Assembly: GCF_001598815.1 (NCBI RefSeq)
Contig: NZ_BCZQ01000019.1
Span: 62,001 to 126,000 of the forward strand
Source of the DNA: Sphingopyxis terrae subsp. terrae NBRC 15098
GTDB lineage: Bacteria > Pseudomonadota > Alphaproteobacteria > Sphingomonadales > Sphingomonadaceae
DNA length: 64,000 nucleotides
Direction: 5' to 3'
Both the position numbers and the translations under genes were made by a program. Under the pieces are notes generated by a model, which searched no databases, was not told the origin of the DNA, and worked only from the letters and a program-made list of their open reading frames with translations. Shown here in pieces: positions 19,054-28,608 of the stretch; the stretch's first letter is position 1, and every line of letters begins with the position of its first letter.

Positions 19054-22041
19054 TTATCCTGTTTTCTTTGAAAGGTTGCCCGCGCTCGCCGCTTCCCGTT
19101 CTGCTGACAGGATCTGGTCGACCGAAAGCGCCCCGATGGCGGGGACATGCACGTCGGCGTCGGGCAGCGCCTCTTCAGACCCGATGCCAATCGCCACCAT
19201 GCCCGCCGCATGGATGGCCGAAATTCCGGCCTGCGCATCTTCGATACCGATGCAGCGTTCCGGGGGGAGGCCCATGCCGTCGGCACAGGCCAGGAATATG
19301 TCGGGCGCGGGCTTGTTCGCCGCGATCGCGCCCGCGTCGGCGATGAAATCGAACTGGTCGGCGATGCCGAGCAACCGAACGACGTCGCCGGCATTGCGGC
19401 TCGCCGAGGCGAGGCCGATCTTGATGCCCGCCCCGCGCAGCGCCGCGAAAAGCGCGCGCACGCCGTCGAACAGATTGGCGGGCGAATAAGCGGTCAGCCG
19501 CGCGCGGTAGAGCGCATTCTTCTCTGCAAGCATCGCCTCGAAGCGCGCGTCGTCGACCGCCGCGCCCGCGCCGTCCAGGATAAGGCGCAGCGATCCCGCG
19601 CGATCGACGCCCTTCAGCCGGTCGTTGGCGGCGCGGTCGAAGGCATAGCCATATTGGTCGGCGAGTGCCTGCCACGCATGGTAATGGTCCTCGGCCGTGT
19701 CGGTCAGCACGCCGTCGAGGTCGAAGATCACGCCCTGCACCGCCGGGCGCGCCATCCGGACCGCCGCGTCGGCAAGACGAACCGGGCGGCCGTGATCGAC
19801 AATCTCGACCGGCGCGCCCGACAGGCGGCGATAGGTCGCCCCTTCGGCATCGACCGCAACCTCGATCACGCTGCCGCGCCACATCAGGCGGAAATGATAG
19901 CGCGTCCACCCGGCCGGGATGCGCGGCGCGAAGGCGGGGCTATCGCCGTCGAGCCGCAGGCCGCCCCAACCGTGCGCAAGCACCAGCCAGCTCCCCGCCA
20001 GCGCCGCCATATGCAGGCCGTGGGAGGTGTTGCCGTGGCGATTTTCCAGATCGACGAAGGCGGCTTCGCGATGGAAATCGAGCGCCTCCGCATCTTCGCC
20101 GAGCCGCGCCGCCACGATCGCGAAGGCGACCGACGACAATGTCGAGTCATGCGCGGTGACGCGGCTGTAATAGTCGAAATTGCGCCGCTGCAGCGCGAGC
20201 GGCAACGACACGAGATCCATCGCCATCGCCTGCAGCACATTGCCCTGCTTGGCGATCTGGTGCCGGAACAGGATCATCGGGTGATAGCGCATCAGCAGCG
20301 GCCCGCGCTCGTCGAGCGGTGCCAGATCAGCCAGCTTCGGGCGTCTCAGAAAGGCGTCGTCCTGCGGGCTTACCCCGGCCTCTGCATCGACCGGCAACCA
20401 CATCGCCTCGGCGGCGCGGCGCCACATCGCGACTTCTTCGCCATCGAGGCCGATGGCCTGCGCCAGCGCCGCGAAGGCCGCGGGATCAGTATGCGCCAGC
20501 CAGTCGGCGGTGTCGGCAGCATAGGCAAGGTGGCGCGCCGCGATCGCGTTGGTGTAATAATCATTGTCGACCAGCGCCGAATATTCGTCGGGCCCGGTCA
20601 CGCCATAGATGCAAAAGGCACCGCCGCGGCGCGGGTCGAAGGCGCCGATCTCGGGCCAGATCCGCGCGGTTTCGAACAGCATTTCGGCCGCGGCACGGCG
20701 GAAGTCGCTATCGCCCGTGGCTGCGACATACAAAGCGACGCCATGCGCGATGTCGCCGTTGATATGATATTGCGCCGATCCCGTCGGATAGTGCGACGAA
20801 CATTCGGCCCCGCCGATCGTCCGCCACGGATAGAGCGCGCCGCGCGCATGGCCGATGCCGCGCGCATGCGCCCGCGCCGCCGCAAGCTTGCCGATACGAT
20901 ATTGCAGCAGGGTGCGCGCCCGGTCGGGCATCTGGAGCGCCAGCACCGGGAGCATGAAGGATTCGGCGTCCCAGAAATAATGGCCCTCATAGCCTTCGCC
21001 CGACAGCCCTTTGGCCGCGATGCTGTGTTCGGGGTCGCGGCTGGCCGACTGGTGGAGCTGGAACAGGTCGAAACGCAGCGCCTGCGTCAGCGCGTCGTCG
21101 CCCGCGATCGCAAAATCGGCATGCGCCCACAATTGGTCGACCGCGCGCTCCTGCGCCGCCGCAATGGCGTCGAACGGCTGCGGTTCGGGCAGCGCGGCGA
21201 TGTCGACCGGGTGGCCGCGGGTGCAGGTCATGGCGACCACCCGGTCGACGCTCAGCGTGCCGCCGGCGACCAACGCGCCGCGCGCCATATGGCCGCCGTC
21301 GATGCGCACCACCGGCGCATTGATGCTGGCGACCCGCTGGCGATAGGCGAGTTCGACGGCACCCTGGGCAAACCGGACCACGGAAGGGGTGTCGCCCGGT
21401 TCGGAAGGCTGAACGGTCCAGACCGGCCGTAGCCGCCCGGAAATACGCGGATCGTCGGCGGCATCGGCGCTGCCGCCGTCGGCATCGGTGCCGAAGATCA
21501 GATCGATCTCGATCGTCGCGGCGAAATCCACCGGCGAGACCGACAGGCGCGTCGCGACGCAGGCATCGCCGTCCAGCGGAACGATGCGAACGGCCGCAAT
21601 CTCGATCGTCCGGCCATCGGCGAGACGCCAGCGGGTGCGGCGGCGAAGCTGTCCCGAAGCAAGATCGAGCAGGCTCTCGGCTTCGGCGCGCTCGGCAGCC
21701 GCAAAATCGACCGGCGCGCCGTCGATCCGCAGGCGCAGGGCCACCGGGCTCGGGCATTTGATCCGCGTGTCGGTCGCGGTCGCGTAGCCGGGGAAGCTTT
21801 CATGATAATCGATCGGGCGGCTGACATAGGCGCCGGGAAGATAGGCGCAGGGCGCGGCGGCGCATTCGTCGGCGACGCCCTCGACGCCGACCAGGCCGTT
21901 GGCGAGCGCGAACAGCGCGGCCGCCTGATCGCCGACGGCGTCGCCGCCGTGCCGGACAAGCCGCATCGTATCGGAAGCTGCGCTGGAAATTGCCACTGTC
22001 ATCCTCACCCGCGGCGCACGCTCGGCCGGCGCGCGCTCCAT
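19054..22041 (-). CDS. GH65 disaccharide phosphorylase fused to beta-phosphoglucomutase
   Basis: One 995-residue protein carrying two enzymes. Residues 1-770 form a glycoside hydrolase family 65 phosphorylase: EGYEGHYFWDAESFMLP, the general-acid Glu486 in TGPDEYSALVDNDYYTN, and phosphate-site elements KQGNVLQAM (about 598) and HDSTLSS. Residues 770-995 form a HAD-superfamily beta-phosphoglucomutase: catalytic FDLDGVLTDTAEDH (Asp774/Asp776), LASASRN and GIEDAQAGI. Phosphorolysis gives beta-glucose 1-phosphate, which the second domain turns into glucose 6-phosphate without release of glucose units. The start at 22041 is chosen because the longer frame crosses the double LacI operator. No signal peptide: cytoplasmic. 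Which disaccharide is cleaved cannot be read off the sequence. Confidence 0.9.
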   Translation of the reverse strand: MERAPAERAPRVRMTVAISSAASDTMRLVRHGGDAVGDQAAALFALANGLVGVEGVADECAAAPCAYLPGAYVSRPIDYHESFPGYATATDTRIKCPSPVALRLRIDGAPVDFAAAERAEAESLLDLASGQLRRRTRWRLADGRTIEIAAVRIVPLDGDACVATRLSVSPVDFAATIEIDLIFGTDADGGSADAADDPRISGRLRPVWTVQPSEPGDTPSVVRFAQGAVELAYRQRVASINAPVVRIDGGHMARGALVAGGTLSVDRVVAMTCTRGHPVDIAALPEPQPFDAIAAAQERAVDQLWAHADFAIAGDDALTQALRFDLFQLHQSASRDPEHSIAAKGLSGEGYEGHYFWDAESFMLPVLALQMPDRARTLLQYRIGKLAAARAHARGIGHARGALYPWRTIGGAECSSHYPTGSAQYHINGDIAHGVALYVAATGDSDFRRAAAEMLFETARIWPEIGAFDPRRGGAFCIYGVTGPDEYSALVDNDYYTNAIAARHLAYAADTADWLAHTDPAAFAALAQAIGLDGEEVAMWRRAAEAMWLPVDAEAGVSPQDDAFLRRPKLADLAPLDERGPLLMRYHPMILFRHQIAKQGNVLQAMAMDLVSLPLALQRRNFDYYSRVTAHDSTLSSVAFAIVAARLGEDAEALDFHREAAFVDLENRHGNTSHGLHMAALAGSWLVLAHGWGGLRLDGDSPAFAPRIPAGWTRYHFRLMWRGSVIEVAVDAEGATYRRLSGAPVEIVDHGRPVRLADAAVRMARPAVQGVIFDLDGVLTDTAEDHYHAWQALADQYGYAFDRAANDRLKGVDRAGSLRLILDGAGAAVDDARFEAMLAEKNALYRARLTAYSPANLFDGVRALFAALRGAGIKIGLASASRNAGDVVRLLGIADQFDFIADAGAIAANKPAPDIFLACADGMGLPPERCIGIEDAQAGISAIHAAGMVAIGIGSEEALPDADVHVPAIGALSVDQILSAEREAASAGNLSKKTG

Positions 22042-22063
22042 CGAAGCCGTCTTCTGATCCAAA

Positions 22064-22095
22064 AATGGTATCGATGTCAAGTTATCGATACCATT
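22064..22095. promoter_or_regulatory. double LacI-type operator upstream of the GH65 operon
   Basis: AATGGTATCGAT (22064-22075) and ATCGATACCATT (22084-22095) form a perfect 12-bp inverted repeat with an 8-bp spacer. Seen differently, it is two abutting 14-bp sites, TGGTATCGATGTCA and AGTTATCGATACCA, each matching 12 of 14 bases of the LacI-style palindrome TGGTATCGATACCA. It lies 25-55 bp before the GH65 start and downstream of the lacI gene. Confidence 0.65.
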
Positions 22096-22137
22096 AGGGG
22101 AAAGGTCGCGCGAACTACGGCGCATTCGCGCAGTGAT

Positions 22138-23142
22138 TCAGCTTTCGCGTGCGACCAGTTCCACGTTCATGGCGCGCGAATCGGCGCCCTTGCCCGCTAC
22201 GAGATCGAGCACCTTCTTGGCGAGCAATTCGCCGCCGACCGCCCAGTCCTGCCGGATGGTGGTGAGTTTCGGCGATACGATCGCTGCGCCGGGGGAATCG
22301 TCGAAGCCGACGACCGATACGTCGCCGGGTACGGACAGGCCGCGCGCCTGCAACGCTTCGATCGCGCCCATCGCAATGGCATCGCTCGCCGCGAAGACGC
22401 CGTCGAAGGCAGTGCCCTCGGCCAGAAGCCGATCGACCGCCTCGCGCCCCGCTGCGGCGGTGAAGGCGCAGGCGATCCGGTCGATCACCGCGGCGTCGCT
22501 GCCCTTCAGCGCGTCGGCAAAGCCCTGAAGCCGATCCTCGACCTCGCCATGCTGGGTTTCACCAAGGAACAGCAGCGCGCGGCGCCCGCGCGCGCGCAGA
22601 TAGTCGGCGGCGAGCCGGCCGCCCGCGCGATTGTCGCTGCCGACGACGACGCGTCCGGGCGGGCCGTGCGCCGCGCCCCAGACCACATACGGCAGCCCGG
22701 TCGCCTCGATCGCCGCGGCGGCGTCGTCATGCACACCCTGCCCCAGCAGGATGACCCCGTCGGCCGACGGCGGATGCTGTGCGAACAGTTCGATCGTCGT
22801 CAGCACCATATTCTGTCCGGCCGCGGTCAGTTCCTGCATGATCCCGCCGAGCAGCGAGAGCGGATAAGGCTCGCTCATCAGGCGGTCGTGCGAGGGGGCC
22901 ATTTCGATGACGACGGCGATGGTCCGGGTGCGCTGCTGCCGCAGATTGCGCGCCGAAATATTGAGCCGGTAGCCCATGCGTTCGGCGGTATCGCGGATCA
23001 GCCGGCGCGTGCTTTCCTTGACCGTCGGGCTGTCCGAAAGCGCGCGCGAAACGGTGATCTTCGCGACGCCCAGCTCGCGCGCGATGTCGGCCATCGTCGG
23101 GCGCGCATTGCCGCCGCCAAGGGGACCGGTGCCATTAGCCAT
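22138..23142 (-). CDS. LacI-family transcriptional regulator of the disaccharide operon
   Basis: A 334-residue regulator with the classic LacI helix-turn-helix TMADIARELGVAKITVSRALSDSPTVKESTRRLIRDTAERMGYRLN and a periplasmic-binding-protein-like sugar domain ending in DVSVVGFDDSP and LTTIRQDW. The ATG at 23142 has AAGGGGGG upstream and is preferred to the GTG at 23175. It is co-oriented with and 97 bp upstream of the GH65 fusion; the palindromes in that gap are its probable targets. Inducer is presumably the disaccharide or a phosphorylated product. Confidence 0.88.
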   Translation of the reverse strand: MANGTGPLGGGNARPTMADIARELGVAKITVSRALSDSPTVKESTRRLIRDTAERMGYRLNISARNLRQQRTRTIAVVIEMAPSHDRLMSEPYPLSLLGGIMQELTAAGQNMVLTTIELFAQHPPSADGVILLGQGVHDDAAAAIEATGLPYVVWGAAHGPPGRVVVGSDNRAGGRLAADYLRARGRRALLFLGETQHGEVEDRLQGFADALKGSDAAVIDRIACAFTAAAGREAVDRLLAEGTAFDGVFAASDAIAMGAIEALQARGLSVPGDVSVVGFDDSPGAAIVSPKLTTIRQDWAVGGELLAKKVLDLVAGKGADSRAMNVELVARES

Positions 23143-23227
23143 GGCCCCCCTTAACGCGCGTCCGCCTTGTTTCACAAGCGCCTAAGCGGAGGGCGGCGGG
23201 GACGGAAGCCCGCCCCGCCGCGACCGG

Positions 23228-26014
23228 TCAGAGCGCCGATCCTCCCAATTTGTAGGTGAGCTGCAGGAACACGCTGCGTCCGATGCTGTCGAACCAGCTG
23301 GTGTTGTAATAGGGATAGCTCGACCAGGTCGGGTCCTTGACGGGGTTCGTGTCGAACAGGTTGCGCACCGTCAGCGAGCCGCGCAGATGATCGGTAAAAT
23401 CATATTGCATGGTCGCGTTGAAGAGGTAGCTCGCCTTGATGAAGGCATCCTCGTCATAATTGGGCAGCTTGCCGAGGCGGGTGCCCGAGAAGGTCAGCTG
23501 AAAACCCTCATTTTCATATGAAATGCTGCCGTTCGACTTGTCGCGCGGCAGATAATAGCCGCTATCGACCGCGAGCTTGTCGACGAACGGATCGCCGGGA
23601 TATTGCTGGAAGCTGTGCTTGAACACATGGCTGTGCGCGAGCGACAGGGTGAAGGTGCCGATACCGGTCGGCAGGCTGCCACGGAAGGCGATATCGATCC
23701 CGCTCGTCCTTTCGCGCGCAATGTTGATCGGATTGACGCGGATCGACGAGATCTGCCCCGCATTGCCGCCGCTGGCAAAGCGCGTGATGCGCGCGAAGGC
23801 GTCCTGACAGGTCGGCGAATTGGGATCGAGCTTGGGCGTGCCGCCCTCGGTCAGCACGCTGCAATCCGCCTCGGTCCGGGCCAGCGTATCGATGCTGAGA
23901 TCGTCGACCTGATTGTCGAGCGTCACGCGGAAATAATCGACCGAAACATGGAGGCGGCTCGACGGCGAAAAGACGATGCCGCCCGTCAACGTGCGTCCGG
24001 TTTCGGCGTCGAGGTTGCGGTTGCCGGTCCGGTTCACGACGACGCCGGTCCCCGAATAGCTGCAATCGCCGATATCCTCGTCGGGCTCTTCGACCGCGCA
24101 CAGATAATAGTCATCGACGCTGCTCTGCACATTGCCCGGTCCGGTAAAGACATAGTGAAGGTCGGGCGCGCGGAAGGCGGTTCCATAGGCGGCGCGCAGC
24201 AGCAGGCTGCTCGTCGGTCGGACTTCGACCCCGCCATTATAGGTGAATTTGCCGACATCGCGGCCGGCAAAGCCGAAGGTGTCATAACGGCCGGCACCCG
24301 TCAGCGTCACGAAATCGAGCACCGGCACGCGCACTTCGCCGCCGATCGCGGCATGGCTGCGCTTGCCCGCGCCATCGCTGTCCTTCCAGCTGTAATAATA
24401 GTCGGTGAGCGCCAGCGGATCGGGGCGCAGATTATAGCCCTGCTTGCCATATTCGGCGACCACCGCGACCCCGACCGGACCGGCCGGAAGCTGGAACAGC
24501 TCGCCATTGGTTAGCGTCGCCTGCAAATTGCTGGTCCAGCTATACGGACGATAGACCGTATCGGCCGAAATGCTGTCATATTCGGCTGGCGTCAGCGCGG
24601 TGTAGAGCCGCGCGGGATCGGCGTTGAAGATCGGATAGCCGCTGTCCTCGTCGACCCCCAGCTGTTCGCCCAGAAAGAAAGCGATCGCCTTGGAATTGAC
24701 GATCTGGGGCCAGCGGACGACCGACTGGTAGCGGCTGTAATTGAACGATGCCTCGTAATTCCAGGCATTGCCGAAATTGCCGCGGATACCGGGCGTGATG
24801 CTGTAGGTCGTCTGCTTGCTGCGCTGCATTTCCAGCCCGCCGGTTTCTTCCGGCGCAAACTGGCGCGACCAGTCGTCGATCGTATCGTCGAACGCGTTGT
24901 AAAAACTGTTGTCCGAACTCGACGACGAGCTTTCGAACGCCCAGCTCGTGACATCGTACATCAGCCGGACCTTGCTGATCCCGAACTGAAAGTCGGCGAA
25001 CAATTTGGCATTGTCCGACAGCTCGTAGGACATCGTGCCGAAGCTGTTGAAGCCCTTGCGACCCGAAACGATCGTCCCGTAGCCGATCGACGTCTTGCTG
25101 CCGCAGTAATAGCCGGGGCCGTAATCGTCGAGTGCCGGATCATAATCGCCGTAGCGCGGACGCGACGTATAGATGGTCGAACCGCCGTTGAGGTTCGCAA
25201 CCCCGGCGCAGGCCGCCGGACCCGGATCGATATAGCTGTCGTTTTCAATGCTTTAGCGCAGGAAGGTGCGGCGCGCGATCGTGCTGCCGGGACTGTCGTC
25301 GGTGCTGTCCTGGATCGAACGATCATAAGCCCACAGCGGACGCTGATCGAGATATTCGATCCCGGCCGCGATGCTGAAGCGGTCGGTCGACCAGCCGCCG
25401 GTCGCGGTGAAGCGATGCGACATGCCGCCGCCATGCTGGGTGCGGCCATGACGATAGTCGAGGGTCAGGCCGTCCAGATTTTCCTTCATCTTGAAGTTGA
25501 TGACGCCCGCAATTGCGTCCGAACCATAGATGGCGGAGGCTGCACCCGACAATATCTCGACCTTGTCGATCAGCCCCACCGGGATGTTCGAAATGTCGGT
25601 GAAGTTGCTGCGGCCGATATAGGGCAGCGGGAAATCGGCTATGCGGCGGCCGTTGACGAGCACGAGCGTGTGGTTGGGGCCAAGGCCGCGCAGGTCGACC
25701 TGCTGCGCGCCGGGGGTGAAGTCGGCGCTGCTGCCCGACTGCGGGCTTTGCGTCTCGCCGCTGTTCTGCGTCATCGCCGCGAGCAGTTCGGGGACGCTGG
25801 TATAGCCGTTGGCGCGGATCGCATCCGAATCGATGGTCGTGACCGCCGACGGCCCCTGATCCTTGATCGTGGGAATGCGCGAACCGGTGACGATGATCTC
25901 CTGCACCGCGCCCTCGTCCGACGCGTCCTGCGCCAGCGCCGGCGTGGCGAGCGCGGGAAGGCAGACGCCCAGCCCGAGAATGATGCGAAGCGACCGTCGG
26001 CCGAGATGTTCCAT
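23228..26014 (-). pseudogene. TonB-dependent receptor interrupted by a single in-frame TAA
   Basis: Two segments form one receptor in the same frame: 26014-25253 encodes the signal peptide (LPALATPALAQ), the plug with EIIVTGSRIP, VDLRGLGPNHTLVLVNGRRI and GSDAIAGVINF; after a TAA at 25253-25255 the frame stays open to 23228 and encodes the barrel, ending in LQLTYKLGGSAL. Read through the stop, the protein would be 928 residues, normal for large sphingomonad receptors. The TAA could come from CAA (Gln) by one C-to-T change. Either the receptor is dead or truncated, or the base is a sequencing error. It is divergent from the cyanophycinase fusion and would be the natural importer for its substrates or products. 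Confidence 0.82.
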
Positions 26015-26198
26015 CGAAAAGCCCCTATCCTGTCTGCGGCGCGAATCGGCGCCCCCAATGCCCTGTCACGAGACGCGCCCTATCAGCCAGAACGGACCGA
26101 AAATTTCAATCATTATGACGAAAACAGGAATCATATTGTCATTTTGCGTGTCGATTATGTAACATCCATCGATCAGAGTTGCCGAAGGAGATATGCCG
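26015..26198. promoter_or_regulatory. divergent promoter region, TonB receptor / cyanophycinase fusion
   Basis: An AT-rich stretch (about 26100-26165) in otherwise GC-rich DNA separates the two divergent starts. It holds a spaced inverted repeat ATGAC...GTCAT (around 26115 and 26139) and several A/T tracts, the sort of site Lrp/AsnC proteins bind. The link to the AsnC-type gene downstream is inference. Confidence 0.4.
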
Positions 26199-28133
26199 AT
26201 GCCGCCGATCAGACTGTTCAAACGGGTCGCCGTGCTGCTGTCCGCGCTCCTTCTCGCCGCACCGCTTGCGGCGGCGGCGAAGGATCAGCCCTACGAACAT
26301 TATGTCTATGGCGCGCTCAACACGCCGACGCCGGGTCCGGTATTGGGCGGACTGCTGCTGATGGGTGGAGGCGACCGGAATATCGACGCGATGAAATGGT
26401 TCTTCGGCAAGGCCGGCAAGGGCCACATCGTCGTCCTCAGCGCGTCTTACGGCAAGGAAATCGGCGAGGAATTCTATCGCGACATCGGCGGCATCCAGTC
26501 GGTCGAAATCTTCGTCTTCCACGCGCGTTCGCAAGCGACCGACAAGAAGATCCTCGACCGGCTGCGCAAGGCCGACGGCATCTTCATCGCCGGCGGCGAT
26601 CAGTCGCGTTACGTGCGCTTCTGGCGCGGCACGCCGGTCAACGAGATCATCGACGCGCATGTCGCGGCGGGCAAGCCGCTCGCCGGGACCAGCGCCGGCC
26701 TCGCGATGCAGGGCGAAAAACTCTATGGCGCGATGGACGACGGCAGCATCACGAGCCCCGAAGCGCTCGCCGATCCGCTCGGCCCGGCGAACACCATCGA
26801 AGGCGATTTCCTGCACCTGGCGCTGCTCAAGGGCATCGTCACCGATACGCATTTCAAGGAACGCGACCGGCTCGGCCGCCTTTTCGCCTTCGTCGCCAAA
26901 GCGCAGGTCGGACGCGCTGCCGACGCGCCCGCGATGATCGGGCTCGGCGTCGATGAAAGCGCCGCGCTCGCGGTCGAACCCGACGGGTCGGGGCGCATCT
27001 ATGCGACCGCACCCGACGGCTATGCCTGGGTCGTCGACGGATCGGGGCTGCGCAACGTCAGCGACCGCAGGCCGCTCGATGCGCCGCGGGTCAAGGTGAC
27101 GGGGGTCGGGCCGGGCTCGGTTGTTCACCTGCCCTCGGGCCGCGTCGATGCCCCCGTGTTCGTGCGCAACTACGCCGCGCGCGCGGGCGAACTGGTCGAG
27201 GTGCCGCGCTGGTCGCTCGCGATCCATGGCGGCGCCGGGGTCATCAAGCCCGGCTCGCTTACCCCCGACAAGGAAGCCGCCTATCGCGCCGGCCTCGACG
27301 CCGCGCTGCGTGCCGGATCGGCAGTGCTCGACAAGGGCGGCCCGGCGCTCGACGCGGTCGCGGCGGCGGTGCGCGTGCTCGAGGACAATCCGCTGTTCAA
27401 CGCTGGCCGCGGCGCCGTGTTCACCGCCGAGGGCACCAACGAGCTCGATTCCGCGATCATGGACGGCGCCACGCTCAAGGCCGGTGCCGTCGCGGGCGTC
27501 ACGCGCACCCGTCACCCGATCGACCTCGCCCGCGCGGTGATGGACAAGAGCCCGCACGTCCTGTTGGCGCGCGACGGCGCCGACCGCTTCTCGGTCGAAC
27601 AGGGGCTCGAACAGGTCGATCCCGCCTGGTTCCGGACCGATCAGCGGTGGCAGCAGTTGCTCGCCTGGCGCAAGAAGCATCAGGCCGCGCTCGACCCGAC
27701 GCATCTGTTCGGCACCGTCGGCGCGGTTGCGATCGATGCCGACGGCAATCTCGCCGCCGCAACCTCGACCGGCGGCATGACCGGCAAGCGCTGGGGCCGC
27801 ATCGGCGATTCGCCGATCATCGGCGCGGGCACCTATGCCAGCAACGGCCGATGCGCGGTTTCGGCGACGGGATCGGGCGAATATTTCATCCGCGAAAGCG
27901 CGGCGCGGCAGGTCTGCGACCGCGTCGCGTGGAAGGGCGAAAGCCTGAACGACGCGGCGCAGGCGACCATCGCGGCGGTCGGTGCGATCGGCGGCGACGG
28001 CGGCCTGATCGCGATGGGCCCCGACGGCCGCCCGGTCTTTGCGCTCAACGACCTTGGCATGTATCGTGGCCGGATGACGGCCGGGGCGGAACCACAGACG
28101 GCGATCTTCGCTGACGAGGCATGGGCGGACTGA
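26199..28133 (+). CDS. exported cyanophycinase fused to isoaspartyl peptidase/asparaginase
   Basis: A 644-residue two-enzyme protein. After a signal peptide (residues 1-27, hydrophobic core VAVLLSALLLAAPLAAAA), residues 45-300 resemble cyanophycinase (peptidase S51): FIAGGDQSR and the nucleophile elbow GTSAG with Ser165. From about residue 337 (RWSLAIHGGAG) to the end is an Ntn-hydrolase of the plant-type asparaginase/isoaspartyl peptidase family, with NAGRGAVFT, autocleavage at GTVGAV (Thr506) and TSTGG. Cyanophycinase releases beta-Asp-Arg from cyanophycin; isoaspartyl peptidase splits beta-Asp-Arg into Asp and Arg. One exported chain could do both. AAGGAG lies 8 bases before the ATG at 26199; an ATG at 26193 is too close. 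Followed by an AsnC regulator (1-bp overlap). Confidence 0.88.
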   Translation: MPPIRLFKRVAVLLSALLLAAPLAAAAKDQPYEHYVYGALNTPTPGPVLGGLLLMGGGDRNIDAMKWFFGKAGKGHIVVLSASYGKEIGEEFYRDIGGIQSVEIFVFHARSQATDKKILDRLRKADGIFIAGGDQSRYVRFWRGTPVNEIIDAHVAAGKPLAGTSAGLAMQGEKLYGAMDDGSITSPEALADPLGPANTIEGDFLHLALLKGIVTDTHFKERDRLGRLFAFVAKAQVGRAADAPAMIGLGVDESAALAVEPDGSGRIYATAPDGYAWVVDGSGLRNVSDRRPLDAPRVKVTGVGPGSVVHLPSGRVDAPVFVRNYAARAGELVEVPRWSLAIHGGAGVIKPGSLTPDKEAAYRAGLDAALRAGSAVLDKGGPALDAVAAAVRVLEDNPLFNAGRGAVFTAEGTNELDSAIMDGATLKAGAVAGVTRTRHPIDLARAVMDKSPHVLLARDGADRFSVEQGLEQVDPAWFRTDQRWQQLLAWRKKHQAALDPTHLFGTVGAVAIDADGNLAAATSTGGMTGKRWGRIGDSPIIGAGTYASNGRCAVSATGSGEYFIRESAARQVCDRVAWKGESLNDAAQATIAAVGAIGGDGGLIAMGPDGRPVFALNDLGMYRGRMTAGAEPQTAIFADEAWAD

Positions 28134-28579
28134 TGGCGCCGATGACCGTCAGTCTCGACGAGATCGACGATCGCCTGCTCACCCTGCTGCGCGACGATGC
28201 GCGCCAGACCATCGCACAGCTTGCGAAGGAACTCGGCATCTCGCGCGGCCAGGTCTATTCGCGGCTCGCGCGGCTGGAAGAGGATAATATCGTCGCGGGC
28301 TATACGGTGCGGCTGGGGCAAGCCTTTGCCGCCGGCCGCGTCCGCGCCCATATGATGATCAAGACGCTGCCGCGCTATCATCGCGAGGTCGAGGCCGCCC
28401 TCGCCGGCTTCACCCAGGTTCAGGCGATCCACGCGATCAGCGGCGAATATGACATTATCGCGATGCTGGAGGCGGAGGACAGCGCCCTGCTCAACGAGCT
28501 GATCGACGAGATCGGCCTGCTCGACGGGGTCGAACGCACGACGACGTCGGTCATATTGGTGACCAAGATCGAACGCTGA
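28133..28579 (+). CDS. Lrp/AsnC-family transcriptional regulator
   Basis: A 148-residue regulator with the AsnC helix-turn-helix LDEIDDRLLTLLRDDARQTIAQLAKELGISRGQVYSRLARLEEDNIVAGY and a C-terminal RAM ligand domain (HMMIKTLPRYHREVEAALAGFTQVQAIHAISGEYDIIAMLEA). The ATG at 28133 overlaps the TGA of the cyanophycinase fusion (TGATG), so the two are coupled. Such proteins sense amino acids; aspartate, asparagine or arginine released by the upstream enzyme would be a logical signal, which is inference. Confidence 0.88.
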   Translation: MAPMTVSLDEIDDRLLTLLRDDARQTIAQLAKELGISRGQVYSRLARLEEDNIVAGYTVRLGQAFAAGRVRAHMMIKTLPRYHREVEAALAGFTQVQAIHAISGEYDIIAMLEAEDSALLNELIDEIGLLDGVERTTTSVILVTKIER

Positions 28580-28608
28580 CCCCTTCCCTCCGGTCGGGGC
28601 CGGACGGT

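Noticed and set aside
19147..21432. 761-residue plus-strand open frame across the GH65 fusion
   Set aside because: Shadow of the GH65/beta-PGM gene; composition is that of antisense GC-rich DNA and no motif is seen.
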